From: Salinicoccus sesuvii
GTDB taxonomy: Bacteria > Bacillota > Bacilli > Staphylococcales > Salinicoccaceae
Length of the DNA: 64,000 nt
Direction: 5' to 3'
NCBI RefSeq assembly: GCF_042648145.1
Contig: NZ_JBHRWV010000007.1
Coordinates: 372,001-436,000 of the forward strand
Part shown: positions 7,542-17,117 of the stretch, piece after piece
Layout: every line of letters begins with the position of its first letter
How positions within the stretch are numbered: position 1 is the first letter of the stretch
Translations under genes and position numbers: made by a program
The notes under the pieces: generated by a model
The model's database searches: none
What the model was told of the DNA's origin: nothing
The model's input: the letters and a program-made list of their open reading frames with translations, nothing else

Positions 7542-8817
7542 GCGGTTTCAAGATACACTCCACCATGTACCGGGTATCCAGAACATCAGTGAAATGCTGT
7601 TTCACATCATCAATTTCAATGCTGTCTATAACTTCAGGAAGTTTGTAGAGATCATAGCCGTCGAGATAGTATTTTGTATACTGATTGGCGATATACTCTG
7701 GCGAGTTCAAGCTTGACAAGTAGTCACCAATAATTTCCCGTTTCTGAACGGTCAACTTCTCGTCCGTGAAGAAATCGCTATCCTTTACAGTCTCTATAAT
7801 TGATGTGATTTCCTCTGTAAACTCCTCTGGTGCTTCTGTGTTTGATGCAAACAGCAGATGTGAAAAGGCCGCTTCTTCAATATGGCTGAAATTGAAAGAA
7901 TCATCTATTAGGTCTTTTTCCATCAGCTCATAATAGTACTCTGACTGTTCACCAAAGACCATATCGAGCGCAAACATCATGGATAAGTCACGCTTTAGAC
8001 GTGCCATGTCATTTCCACTGTCTTGCTGGTGCTTGAACCCTAGCATGACACGTGTCTCCTCGACATCCATCTCCAATACACTGCGAGGTTTGACAATCTC
8101 CCGTGGCTCCTCAGGCAGTATCCTTTCAATTTTCGGTGCATCCGGTATGTCTCGTTCTGATTGATGAAGGTCGATAGAAGTAATGACGTCATCTACATCA
8201 AATTTGCCAACGAGGATGAGTACCATATTGGACGGATGGTAGAATGTCTCGTGGCACAAGAAAAGATGATCGCTTGTGATCTCAGCGATTGACGCTTCCG
8301 TACCCGCAATGTCATCCTTCACGGGAAGGTTATGGTACATCTGGTTCAATGTTTCAAAATAAAGCTTGTATCCAGGGTTGTCCTGATACATCTTTATCTC
8401 TTCACCGATAATGCCGACCTCCCTCTCGACTGTTTCTTTTGTGAAGTAAGGTTTTTCAACCATATCCATAAGCAATTTCAGATTTTTATCAAAAGATTCT
8501 GTTGTACTAAAAAGGTAAGAGGTGCGGTCATACGATGTAAAAGCATTGGCATTGGCTCCATACTTGGAAAAGAGATTGAAGACATCACCATCTTCCTTCT
8601 CGAACATCTTATGTTCAAGGAAGTGCGCGATACCCTCTGGCACTTTGTATGATTCTCCATCGACTTTGAAGTGGTCGTCCATTGAACCATACTTCGTCGT
8701 ATAGGTGACGAACTTCTTGCTGTATCCTGGTTTTTGGACGATGAATACATCGAGGCCGTTGGCACATTGATGTTGGTATACACTTTCATCTATTTCAGGG
8801 TAGTCAGTTCTTTTCAT
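7534..8817 (-). CDS. ymfH: M16-family zinc metallopeptidase YmfH
   Basis: The protein has the inverted zinc motif HFLEH (H65, E68, H69), with the third ligand in GIIGEE about 70 residues later, as in pitrilysin/MPP peptidases. The predicted product is 427 residues and cytoplasmic. The ATG at 8817 lies eight bases after AAGGAG; the GTG three codons earlier overlaps that site. The start overlaps the end of ymfF by 14 bases. The active half is probably YmfH and the partner half YmfF. The substrate is unknown. Confidence 0.92.
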   Translation of the reverse strand: MKRTDYPEIDESVYQHQCANGLDVFIVQKPGYSKKFVTYTTKYGSMDDHFKVDGESYKVPEGIAHFLEHKMFEKEDGDVFNLFSKYGANANAFTSYDRTSYLFSTTESFDKNLKLLMDMVEKPYFTKETVEREVGIIGEEIKMYQDNPGYKLYFETLNQMYHNLPVKDDIAGTEASIAEITSDHLFLCHETFYHPSNMVLILVGKFDVDDVITSIDLHQSERDIPDAPKIERILPEEPREIVKPRSVLEMDVEETRVMLGFKHQQDSGNDMARLKRDLSMMFALDMVFGEQSEYYYELMEKDLIDDSFNFSHIEEAAFSHLLFASNTEAPEEFTEEITSIIETVKDSDFFTDEKLTVQKREIIGDYLSSLNSPEYIANQYTKYYLDGYDLYKLPEVIDSIEIDDVKQHFTDVLDTRYMVECILKPHD

Positions 8818-10069
8818 CTTCGTCACTCCTTGTCAGTACGTATACGGTATCGAGTACCACTCGTTTGCTGATTTCTCTAATCATCTCACTATCAACTGCA
8901 TCAAGACGTTCTTCCCACGACTGATCCTGCATGCCTTGGATCAATCGGTTATATTCCATGGTGATCAGACCTTTTGGTTTATCCATGATCTCTTGTCTAT
9001 TGACTCTCATCATTCTTTTGACTTCTTCGACGAACTCCGCTTCGAAAGCCCCTTCCCTCAGTGCATCGAGCTCGGAAAGTATTGCGGATTCTGCTGTTTC
9101 CACATTAGTTGGATCAACACCACCCATAACGAACATATAGCCATTTCTCACGTCCACCTGTGAATGAATCTGATAGGCTAAACTCAGCTCCTCACGAATA
9201 TTTCTGAATAAAAGAGAAGAAGCAGAGCCACCATACATCTGGTTCATGACATTGAATGCCATCTGCTCCTGTAGATTGTTGATATCAACCCGGAACCCCA
9301 TGTTCAGTTTAGCTTGTTCAATTTGTTGTACATCTTTTGCTCTACTGACATTCTCAACTTCACGATAAGGATATGTTCTATGCTCGAATGTAACGGGAGC
9401 TTCACGTGACCAAATCGACGAGAGGTTCTTCTTAATGCTGTCGTCCACTGCACCAACAATCATTATCGCCAGGGCGTCACTTGCCATCATCTGTTCATGC
9501 TCGTCTTTTATGTCCTGGAGTGTAATTGCATCAATGTCCTCTAGAACCCCATGCGACAGATATTTATAATTCTCATCTTTGAACATAACATCAATCATCG
9601 ATTGGAAGCTCGACTGGGCTCTATTATCCTTCATACTTTTAAGACGGTTCTTGTAGAGACGCTTCTCTTTTTTGAAAAAGTCTTCATATGTTTCATCATA
9701 GTGCACCGGGGTTTCAAGAACATCGCGTAGTAGACGGCACATTTCCCCCACTACATCCAGGTTTTCTTTGATGAATCTGTCGTTAACGAATTCCATGCCG
9801 AAAGTGACAATATGATCTTCACCTTTACGACCGACATTAGAAGTCAAATGTGCACCATAGTAATGGGCAAGATGTTTAAGCAACTCTGCCTCCTTTGAAA
9901 ATTGGAGCGTTCGTTTAATCATCATCTTAGAGAGGATATTCCTTTTTGTTACACGATCCCTCTCTAGCTTGCTTCTGAACTGGAGTTGAATGGTTATGGT
10001 CTTGAATTTGTTTGTTTTAATGATGGCTGCTGGAATATGGTTCACTTCGGTACGATCTACTGTATACAT
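8804..10069 (-). CDS. ymfF: M16-like protein YmfF, zinc motif missing
   Basis: An M16-fold relative of YmfH that lacks HxxEH at the expected place: the segment around HLAHYYGAHLTSNVGRKGED has no Glu-His pair. It is therefore probably the non-catalytic partner, as in heterodimeric M16 enzymes. The frame can be read upstream into spoIIIE, but the ATG at 10069 is chosen. AAGGAG lies six bases before it, and it begins ten bases after the spoIIIE stop. That gives 421 residues, close to Bacillus YmfF. Confidence 0.88.
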   Translation of the reverse strand: MYTVDRTEVNHIPAAIIKTNKFKTITIQLQFRSKLERDRVTKRNILSKMMIKRTLQFSKEAELLKHLAHYYGAHLTSNVGRKGEDHIVTFGMEFVNDRFIKENLDVVGEMCRLLRDVLETPVHYDETYEDFFKKEKRLYKNRLKSMKDNRAQSSFQSMIDVMFKDENYKYLSHGVLEDIDAITLQDIKDEHEQMMASDALAIMIVGAVDDSIKKNLSSIWSREAPVTFEHRTYPYREVENVSRAKDVQQIEQAKLNMGFRVDINNLQEQMAFNVMNQMYGGSASSLLFRNIREELSLAYQIHSQVDVRNGYMFVMGGVDPTNVETAESAILSELDALREGAFEAEFVEEVKRMMRVNRQEIMDKPKGLITMEYNRLIQGMQDQSWEERLDAVDSEMIREISKRVVLDTVYVLTRSDEDEKN

Positions 10070-10079
10070 GTAAAACTCC

Positions 10080-12509
10080 TTATTCTTCATTTTGTACAAG
10101 TACGCTTCTTGGTTTGCTACCACTGCTTGGTCCGATAACCCCATTTGCTTCAAGGTCATCGATCAGCCGGGCGGCACGATTGTATCCCACTCTGAACTGA
10201 CGCTGCAGAAGGGAGGCACTTGCACGCTGTTCTTCGATGACAAACCATTTGGCATCCGGATAGAGTGCGTCCTCGGACTCTTTTTGTTCTTTTTGGACCG
10301 GTTTGTTCATAATTGATTTTTCGTAGTTTGCCTTCATCTGACTTGTAATGTAGTGGACAACATCACTGACTTCGCTATCAGATAGGAATGCTCCTTGTAC
10401 GCGAATCGGTTTCGATTTCCCTGAAGGTAGGAAGAGCATGTCGCCTCGACCGAGCAGTTTCTCCGCGCCCTGGGAATCGATAATTGTTCTGGAATCTGTT
10501 TGAGAACTTACGCTGAAGGCAATCCTGGATGGAATATTGGCTTTGATTATCCCTGTAATAACATCGACCGATGGTCTTTGTGTAGCGATAATCAAGTGAA
10601 TGCCCGCAGCACGGGCCATCTGTGCAATTCTTGTAATTGAAGCCTCAACATCTTTTGAAGCGACCATCATAAGATCAGCAAGCTCATCTATGATAACGAC
10701 AATATAAGGTAATTTTTGAACTTTTTCAGGCGTTTCACTTTCACGTTCCAGATACTGGTTGTATGCTTCAATATTACGTGTATTAGAATGAGAGAACAAG
10801 TCATACCTCCGCTCCATCTCACTAACGATTCGGTTGAGTGCATCACTTGCCTTCTGCGGATTCGTTACAACTGGACTCAGTAGGTGTGGAATGCCGTTAT
10901 AAACATTCAACTCGACCATTTTAGGGTCGATCATCATGAGTTTGACTTCATGCGGTTTCGCATTCATTAAAATACTGATGATAATACCGTTAATGCAGAC
11001 GGATTTACCACTACCGGTGGAACCAGCAACCAGTAGGTGCGGCATCTTATTCAATTCTGCCGAAATTGGACTACCTGAAATATCTTTACCGAGGGCGACT
11101 TCGAGTGGGTTATCGCTTGTTCTCCTTTTGAGTACTTCACGTAACGTCACCATACTGATAACGGAGTTCGGCACTTCGATGCCGACTGCAGATTTTCCAG
11201 GGATTGGTGCTTCTATACGAATATCCTTGGCGGCTAAACTGAGTGCGATATCGTTTTGCAGATTAATGATCTTACTAACCTTAACCCCGATATCAGGTTG
11301 AATTTCAAATTGTGTTACTGCCGGTCCGATACGTATTTTAGAAACTTTAGCATTCACTCCAAAATTCTTAAGTGTTTCTTCGAGAATCTTACCTTGCTTT
11401 AACACTTCTTTGTTGCTCACTGTTTCAGATACTTCAGCATCATTTAGCATAGTAAGGGAGGGCAGTTCATATTGCTTCAGCTGCTTAATCTCTTCCTCGT
11501 CAAAAGTTTCAGAATCAGCTGCACTGGCCTCATCTACTGCTGCGTAATCGTCGGTTAAGTCTTCATTTTCATATTCGATTGCTGTAGATTCATCACTTTC
11601 CTTCTCGATTTCTGCTGTCGCACTCGAATTTGAAGTTGTTTTGTCTTCATTTAGCTCCGGAATACTAGTCACTTCCGTACGATCGTATTCGTACATCGTT
11701 TCAATAATGGATTCATCAGCTTCAAGATCGGCTGATGGCTGCGGTTGCGGCTGCTCTGGTAATTCCTCTTTTTTTGTAGCATTGATTTTTGCCGGCTGTT
11801 TTTTCTGCTTGGTAGCTGTCTTTTTTTTGCCGTCTACTTTCTTTTGATCGGATGCTTTCTCGCGTAGTTGAGAAGAGAATGCTACCAGCTGATTAACAAG
11901 TCCCTTCAATCCGCGCAGCAGAGTATTCGAGAGTTGCTTCATGCCTTCTGATGCCTTTACCATATCTTTTGATATGGTTTGTTCTATATTCTTTGATGTT
12001 ATCAATAGATAGCTGATATAAAGGAATATCAATCCAAGAAGCAGTGTGCCTATCATGGATATACCTGTAGACGAAAAAGAGAATAGTATCTGTCCGATAA
12101 CACCTCCGCCGAAGAATGCCATGATACCCACTGTCTGTATTGTTTCTACAATTTGCTGGAATGTGTAGAATGCTTCTATCCTAGGCCTGTCTACAATATA
12201 AAGCAGTGTGTGGAATAAAAACAGCAGCCCGAACTGCATCAACAAATATCCGCCCATCCTCCGTGTAATGGGCAATTTCTGCTCCGCTGCCAGATATATA
12301 CTTGTCAGAAAAAGCATAAGATATGTAAAATACCTGCTTGTACCGAAGAGGTAGGCAAAAAATGCATCGATATATGTACCGATGACACCGAGTTGAAAAA
12401 TCGTGATGAACAAAACTGCGATGAGTATGAAGGCGGAAATTGAATAATACGTTCTATTGTTCGTATTCTTCTTTTTCCTACTTCTCGTCTTCCCTGTCTT
12501 CTTTGCCAT
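10080..12509 (-). CDS. spoIIIE: DNA translocase SpoIIIE/FtsK
   Basis: An 809-residue septal DNA pump that clears chromosome DNA during division. The N-terminus is very basic, followed by membrane helices between about residues 24 and 172. A low-complexity linker (about 220-360) is first Lys-rich and then strongly acidic. The motor has Walker A GSTGSGKS at 496-503, Walker B VVIIDELADLMM, and a C-terminal winged-helix gamma domain (about 745-805) for KOPS reading. The start follows GGAGGGAAGCAGACG. Staphylococci carry two such proteins; position next to rnjB and ymfF identifies this as the SpoIIIE type. Confidence 0.94.
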   Translation of the reverse strand: MAKKTGKTRSRKKKNTNNRTYYSISAFILIAVLFITIFQLGVIGTYIDAFFAYLFGTSRYFTYLMLFLTSIYLAAEQKLPITRRMGGYLLMQFGLLFLFHTLLYIVDRPRIEAFYTFQQIVETIQTVGIMAFFGGGVIGQILFSFSSTGISMIGTLLLGLIFLYISYLLITSKNIEQTISKDMVKASEGMKQLSNTLLRGLKGLVNQLVAFSSQLREKASDQKKVDGKKKTATKQKKQPAKINATKKEELPEQPQPQPSADLEADESIIETMYEYDRTEVTSIPELNEDKTTSNSSATAEIEKESDESTAIEYENEDLTDDYAAVDEASAADSETFDEEEIKQLKQYELPSLTMLNDAEVSETVSNKEVLKQGKILEETLKNFGVNAKVSKIRIGPAVTQFEIQPDIGVKVSKIINLQNDIALSLAAKDIRIEAPIPGKSAVGIEVPNSVISMVTLREVLKRRTSDNPLEVALGKDISGSPISAELNKMPHLLVAGSTGSGKSVCINGIIISILMNAKPHEVKLMMIDPKMVELNVYNGIPHLLSPVVTNPQKASDALNRIVSEMERRYDLFSHSNTRNIEAYNQYLERESETPEKVQKLPYIVVIIDELADLMMVASKDVEASITRIAQMARAAGIHLIIATQRPSVDVITGIIKANIPSRIAFSVSSQTDSRTIIDSQGAEKLLGRGDMLFLPSGKSKPIRVQGAFLSDSEVSDVVHYITSQMKANYEKSIMNKPVQKEQKESEDALYPDAKWFVIEEQRASASLLQRQFRVGYNRAARLIDDLEANGVIGPSSGSKPRSVLVQNEE

Positions 12510-12531
12510 CGTCTGCTTCCCTCCTATTTAC

Positions 12532-12561
12532 AATGAGACTGCCAGAACTGGCAGTCTCATT
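12532..12561. terminator. perfect 14-bp hairpin between rnjB and spoIIIE
   Basis: Arms 12532-12545 and 12548-12561 (AATGAGACTGCCAG/CTGGCAGTCTCATT) pair perfectly around two bases. On the minus strand only TTGTAAATAGG follows, so the U-tract is poor. It may terminate partially or mark an RNA-processing boundary. The spoIIIE ribosome-binding site begins right after it. Confidence 0.6.
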
Positions 12562-12567
12562 CTTGTT

Positions 12568-14235
12568 TTATATTTCAGATATAATCGGGATGATCATAGG
12601 ACGTCGTTTCGTATTGTCATACAGATACTTGCCAAGATCGTCTCTAATACTCTGTTTGAGTGTACTCCATTCCAACTTCTTTTCATCTAGCGAATCAAGC
12701 ACAATGTTATGAACGCGTTCCTCAGCTTCTTTCAGAAGATCTTCGCTCTCCTTCACATAGACGAAACCGCGTGACTGAATTTCAGGGCCAGCCATAATTC
12801 TACGCTTCTTCGGATCTATGGTAATTACCGCAATAAAGATACCGTCTTCACTGAGTAGTCTGCGGTCTCTGAGTACGATGTTACCAACATCGCCGACACC
12901 GCTGCCATCAATCAGTACGTTTCCTGCGGTCACTTTGTCTGCACTGATCATCTTTTCTCCGTCATAGGTAGCAACATCGCCCTTTTCAAGAAGGAAAATA
13001 TTTTCAGGCTCTACGCCTGTCTCAGCAGCAAGCTTGGCGTGGGCAATCTGCATTTTGAATTCTCCTTGAACGGGTATGAAATGCTTTGGTTTCATTACGT
13101 TGAGCATGGTTTTTAGTTCCTCGCTCAAGCCATGACCTGACGCATGAACACTACCAGGTGTTGCAACCTCTGCGCCTGCTTTGACGAGCTCATTCATAGT
13201 ACTGTAGAGAATGACCTCCATATTTGAAGAAGGAGTCGTCAGTATATAGACGATGTCGCCTTCTTTGATATTTGTTACTTCGTGCTGGCCGCGGGACATT
13301 CTGCCGAGCGCTTCAATTGGTTCACCTTGGGAACCGGTGGCTATAATGACAACTTCGTTGTCAGGATAATCGCCGATCTCATGACTTGGAACGAGTAGTC
13401 CTTCTGGAATTTCAAAGTATCCCATGTTGCGCGCTACTTTAAACGAATTCTCTAGAGTGCGACCAAGGAATGAAACCTTTCTGCGTGTCTTTGCAGCATT
13501 TGTCAGAACCTGTTGTATGCGTACAAAGTTTGACGCGTAACAAGAGACGATTATTCTTCCACGTGCTCTCGCAAACCCATCCAAGATATGCTCTTCGACC
13601 ATATTCTCAGGCGTATTGTAGCCTCTTCTTTCTGCTTCAGTAGAATCACTGATTAGAGCCAAAACATCTTTTTTAGCAATATCATACATCTTCGCCATAT
13701 TGTAGCCGTAACCGTTCTTCAAGCTCTGATCGAACTTGAACTCACCAGTGTAGACAATGGAACCGTATTTTGTTTCGAGGCTCACTCCATAGGAATCCGG
13801 AATGCTATGACTCGTTTCGAAAAATACCATCTCTGCATTTTTAAACTTCATACGGGACTGACTATTGATCGTATAGAATTTCACTTTTTTGTTAACGCCT
13901 TTGGCTTTGAGACGGTCTTTGACAAGTGCCAACGTGAGCTTTGATCCGTAGATCGGGACGTTGAGGGACTCGATAATATAAGGAATTGCACCAATCGCAT
14001 CCTCATGCCCGTGGGAAAGGAAAATTCCTTTTAACTTCTGCTTATTTTCTTGGACATATGTGATATCCGGAATCACAATATCGACGCCGAGCATTTCATC
14101 CTCCGGGAACATAAGTCCTGCGTCGAGGATAAACATTTCATCTTCCACTTCGACAACGTACATATTTTTTGCAATTTCGCCGACGCCACCGAGCGGTATA
14201 ATTTTAACCTTTGCTTCATTTTTTCCTTCGTTCAA
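12568..14235 (-). CDS. rnjB: ribonuclease J2
   Basis: A beta-CASP metallo-beta-lactamase RNase of 555 residues. The zinc motif reads HGHEDA at 75-80 instead of HxHxDH. The missing last histidine is characteristic of RNase J2, which is much less active than J1 and works in a J1-J2 complex in 5' end maturation and decay. The beta-CASP region and the C-terminal domain are complete. The start is TTG at 14235, seven bases after AGGAGG. It follows pnp and a small unknown gene, as part of an RNA-decay cluster. Confidence 0.93.
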   Translation of the reverse strand: MNEGKNEAKVKIIPLGGVGEIAKNMYVVEVEDEMFILDAGLMFPEDEMLGVDIVIPDITYVQENKQKLKGIFLSHGHEDAIGAIPYIIESLNVPIYGSKLTLALVKDRLKAKGVNKKVKFYTINSQSRMKFKNAEMVFFETSHSIPDSYGVSLETKYGSIVYTGEFKFDQSLKNGYGYNMAKMYDIAKKDVLALISDSTEAERRGYNTPENMVEEHILDGFARARGRIIVSCYASNFVRIQQVLTNAAKTRRKVSFLGRTLENSFKVARNMGYFEIPEGLLVPSHEIGDYPDNEVVIIATGSQGEPIEALGRMSRGQHEVTNIKEGDIVYILTTPSSNMEVILYSTMNELVKAGAEVATPGSVHASGHGLSEELKTMLNVMKPKHFIPVQGEFKMQIAHAKLAAETGVEPENIFLLEKGDVATYDGEKMISADKVTAGNVLIDGSGVGDVGNIVLRDRRLLSEDGIFIAVITIDPKKRRIMAGPEIQSRGFVYVKESEDLLKEAEERVHNIVLDSLDEKKLEWSTLKQSIRDDLGKYLYDNTKRRPMIIPIISEI

Positions 14236-14253
14236 ATTATTTCCTCCTAAAGC

Positions 14254-14511
14254 CTACTTGAAAGTGGCGTGGTAGAACTTCCCATCTATCGTTAGATGAG
14301 ACACTTTAACTTTTTGCGAATCATATCTTATCTCCTCGTTGCTCTTCAGCACGAGATAATCGATTGTTTCTTCTCTGGAATTCAGATCTTTGAGTGTATT
14401 TCCAAACATTAGATCTTCGAAAGTGATTTTCACTTCGTTGTCTTCTTTGATTCTCAGTTGACCCGTGACATCATAAGTCACTTCATCAAGTTCAACTTTA
14501 TCAAAAATCAT
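14254..14511 (-). CDS. small conserved-position hypothetical protein, 85 aa
   Basis: I do not recognise this family. The product looks like a compact soluble beta-rich domain (alternating hydrophobic strands such as DYLVLKSNEEIRYDSQKVKV) without cysteines, signal peptide or membrane helix. The ATG overlaps the pnp stop as ATGA and has AAGGAGA nine bases upstream. It ends 18 bases before rnjB. Coupled translation between PNPase and RNase J2 suggests a role linked to RNA decay, but that is inference from position only. Confidence 0.82.
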   Translation of the reverse strand: MIFDKVELDEVTYDVTGQLRIKEDNEVKITFEDLMFGNTLKDLNSREETIDYLVLKSNEEIRYDSQKVKVSHLTIDGKFYHATFK

Positions 14512-16628
14512 TGCTGCTTCTCTCCTTTTTCCTCTTCAAGCAGTACCTTGCGGGAAGCATTTACCCTACCCTGGTTATCAATTTCCGTTACCTTGACACG
14601 GAATTTGTCACCTAGCTTGACTATATCTTCGACTTTGCCAACTCTTGAGGTATCGAGTTGTGATATGTGAACAAGTGCATCCTTGCCTGGGAAGAGCTGG
14701 ACGAATGCGCCGAACTTCTCAATGCGTCTTACTTCACCTGTATAAACTTCTCCTACTTCAGCAACACGTGTCAGGTCTTCGATAATCTGTTTTGCACGAG
14801 CAATCATTGAAGCATCGGTATGGCCAATAAAGACTGTACCATCCTGCTCGATGTCCAGTTTAACACCTGTTTCATCGATAATCTCATTGATTTTTTTACC
14901 ACCTGGTCCAATGACACCACGAATCTGATCCGGTTTGATATGCATGACTTCCACTTTAGGTGCATATTTGCTGACTTCTGAACGTGGCTCGCTGATTGTC
15001 GCCAGCATATTTTCTAAAATCTGTGCCCGGCCCTTTCTTGCCTGCTCCAGCGCTTCACGAAGAATTTCTTCGCTCAGCCCTTCAATTTTGATGTCCATCT
15101 GAATAGCAGTAATACCATTTTCGGTACCCGCCACTTTGAAGTCCATATCGCCAAGTGCATCTTCCATGCCTTGAATATCTGAGAGGATTGTATAGTTGTC
15201 ATCTTTCATGACTAGTCCCATCGCGATACCAGCAACTGGTGCTTTAATTGGGACACCAGCGTCCATCAGTGCAAGCGTGGACCCACAGATTGAAGCCTGG
15301 GAACTCGATCCATTTGATTCTAGTACTTCAGATACGAGACGAATGGTATACGGGAAAGCTACTTCGTCAGGAATCACCTGTAGCAAAGCACGTTCTCCGA
15401 GTGCGCCGTGGCCAATCTCGCGACGCCCTGGTCCCCTAATCGGCCCCGTTTCACCAACAGAGAAATTTGGGAAATTATAGTGGTGCATAAAGCGCTTGTT
15501 TTCTTCAACACCAAGGCCATCGATTATCTGATGTTCTCCAAGTGCACCAAGCGTACAGATGGAAAGTGCTTGAGTCTGTCCACGTGTAAACAGTCCAGAA
15601 CCATGGGTTCTCGGTAATAATCCCGCCTGGGAATTGAGCGATCTGATCTCAGAAGGTTCACGGCCATCTGGACGGACTTTCTCTTCTGTAATCAGTCGGC
15701 GCACTTCATTTTTAAGAAGACCTTCAAGAATACTTGAGGCTTCAGCACGGATACTCTCGTAATTTTCTTCAGACTCGTCGAATGTATCAAGTATACGTTT
15801 TTTCGCGTCACTGATCGCTGTCTCACGTGCCTGTTTGTCGGGATCCTGGATTGCATCGTACAGCCCCATGGACAGAGCCTTCTCTTCCATCTGCTGTTTG
15901 AACGAAGCATCCGTCTCGACTGGTTCGAAAGGTCGCTTTTCAATATCCATTTCATTTAGAATAGACTCCTGGAAAGCAACCATTTCCTTGATGCTGTCAT
16001 GGCCAAACATAATGGCTTTAAGCATTGTTTCCTCTGATACTTCTTTCGCACCAGCTTCTACCATGTTGACAGCGTCTTTTGTACCAGCAACTTGGAGGTC
16101 GATCTGGGAATGTTCTAACTGCTCAGTTGATGGATTAATAACAAATTCTCCATCAATCAATCCGACGGTTACTCCTGCAATTGGGCCATCGAATGGAATG
16201 TCACTGACACCAAGCGCCAGGGAGGAACCAAGCATGGCTGCCATCTGTGGCGATGCATCAGGGTCGACGGAAAGTACAATGGACATAACTTGCACATCGT
16301 TTCTGTAGCCATCTGGAAACAGTGGGCGGATCGGACGGTCGATCAGGCGACTTGTGAGGGTTGCTTCCTCACTCGGCCGACCTTCACGCTTGTTGAAGCC
16401 ACCAGGTATTTTACCTGCTGCATACAACTTCTCCTCATATGCCACTGTCAGTGGGAAGAACGGCAAATCTTTTGGTTCTTTCGATGCTGTTGCAGTACTA
16501 AGTACTACTGTTTCGCCGTAGCGGACAAGAACAGCACCATTTGCCTGTTTAGCCATTTCTCCATATTCGACAGTCAGCTTATGTCTGCCCCATTCTGTTT
16601 CGTACACTTTTTTTGTTGATTCTATCAT
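14508..16628 (-). CDS. pnp: polyribonucleotide nucleotidyltransferase (PNPase)
   Basis: A 3'-5' phosphorolytic exoribonuclease. Two RNase PH domains are joined by a helical linker. A KH domain carries GVIGPGGKKINEI, and an S1 domain carries YTGEVRRIEKFGAFVQLFPG near the C-terminus. The frame is open from 16670, but the ATG at 16628 (MIESTKKVYETEWG) fits the family start and has AAGGAG upstream, giving 706 residues. It follows rpsO, as in most bacteria, with a terminator between, so read-through or an unseen promoter would drive it. Confidence 0.96.
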   Translation of the reverse strand: MIESTKKVYETEWGRHKLTVEYGEMAKQANGAVLVRYGETVVLSTATASKEPKDLPFFPLTVAYEEKLYAAGKIPGGFNKREGRPSEEATLTSRLIDRPIRPLFPDGYRNDVQVMSIVLSVDPDASPQMAAMLGSSLALGVSDIPFDGPIAGVTVGLIDGEFVINPSTEQLEHSQIDLQVAGTKDAVNMVEAGAKEVSEETMLKAIMFGHDSIKEMVAFQESILNEMDIEKRPFEPVETDASFKQQMEEKALSMGLYDAIQDPDKQARETAISDAKKRILDTFDESEENYESIRAEASSILEGLLKNEVRRLITEEKVRPDGREPSEIRSLNSQAGLLPRTHGSGLFTRGQTQALSICTLGALGEHQIIDGLGVEENKRFMHHYNFPNFSVGETGPIRGPGRREIGHGALGERALLQVIPDEVAFPYTIRLVSEVLESNGSSSQASICGSTLALMDAGVPIKAPVAGIAMGLVMKDDNYTILSDIQGMEDALGDMDFKVAGTENGITAIQMDIKIEGLSEEILREALEQARKGRAQILENMLATISEPRSEVSKYAPKVEVMHIKPDQIRGVIGPGGKKINEIIDETGVKLDIEQDGTVFIGHTDASMIARAKQIIEDLTRVAEVGEVYTGEVRRIEKFGAFVQLFPGKDALVHISQLDTSRVGKVEDIVKLGDKFRVKVTEIDNQGRVNASRKVLLEEEKGEKQQ

Positions 16629-16694
16629 AATTTGTCTACTCTCCTTAGTAAGGCTACTTGTTTCAATCATATCACTTTTGTAAAAAAATATACA

Positions 16695-16723
16695 TAAAAA
16701 AAGGCATATCCATGGGATATGCC
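16695..16723 (-). terminator. terminator after rpsO
   Basis: Arms at 16703-16711 and 16715-16723 (GGCATATCC/GGATATGCC) pair perfectly. Seven to eight T bases follow on the minus strand. Confidence 0.92.
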
Positions 16724-16733
16724 AGATCGTTTC

Positions 16734-17003
16734 TTATCGACGAAGACCGAGTCTCTGGATGAGTTCACGGTATCTTTGAATGTCATTGTTACGAAGGTAT
16801 GTGAGCAGATTTTTTCTGCGTCCAACCATTTTAAGAAGTCCTCTTCTTGAGTGGTGGTCCTTCTTGTGTGTACGCAGGTGATCATTCAATGCTGTAATCT
16901 CAGCTGTAAGTACAGCAATCTGTACTTCCGGAGAGCCAGTATCAGATTCGTGTGTACGGTATTCCTGAATTAGTTCATTTTTGCGCTCTTGTGTAATTGC
17001 CAT
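16734..17003 (-). CDS. rpsO: 30S ribosomal protein S15
   Basis: An 89-residue protein with the S15 signature (HKKDHHSRRGLLKMVGRRK). It binds 16S rRNA early in assembly of the 30S platform. The ATG at 17003 follows AAGGAGG; the upstream in-frame extension is not used. It has its own promoter inside the 3' end of ribF and a terminator downstream. Confidence 0.98.
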   Translation of the reverse strand: MAITQERKNELIQEYRTHESDTGSPEVQIAVLTAEITALNDHLRTHKKDHHSRRGLLKMVGRRKNLLTYLRNNDIQRYRELIQRLGLRR

Positions 17004-17082
17004 TAGAAACGCCTCCTTATTATTATTGTTCACCACTATCCGAGCAGATGTCGGAGTTTCTCTCTGCCAAGACTAGGGTACT
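17004..17082 (-). ncRNA. rpsO mRNA leader, candidate S15 feedback region
   Basis: About 79 bases lie between the predicted transcription start and the ATG. They contain a TCCGA...TCGGA hairpin and the purine-rich ribosome-binding region. S15 autoregulates its mRNA in several bacteria. No specific S15-binding consensus was confirmed here. Confidence 0.35.
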
Positions 17083-17088
17083 TGAACC

Positions 17089-17117
17089 ATTATACTTGAA
17101 CTCTCATAGGTTTTCAA
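17089..17117 (-). promoter_or_regulatory. rpsO promoter
   Basis: TTGAAA (17112-17117) and TATAAT (17089-17094) are separated by exactly 17 bases on the minus strand. The -35 lies within the last codons of ribF, so rpsO can be made independently. Confidence 0.85.

Noticed and set aside
12568..14235. Damaged active site in RNase J (HGHEDA)
   Set aside because: Loss of the final His is the normal state of RNase J2 in this family, not a mutation.
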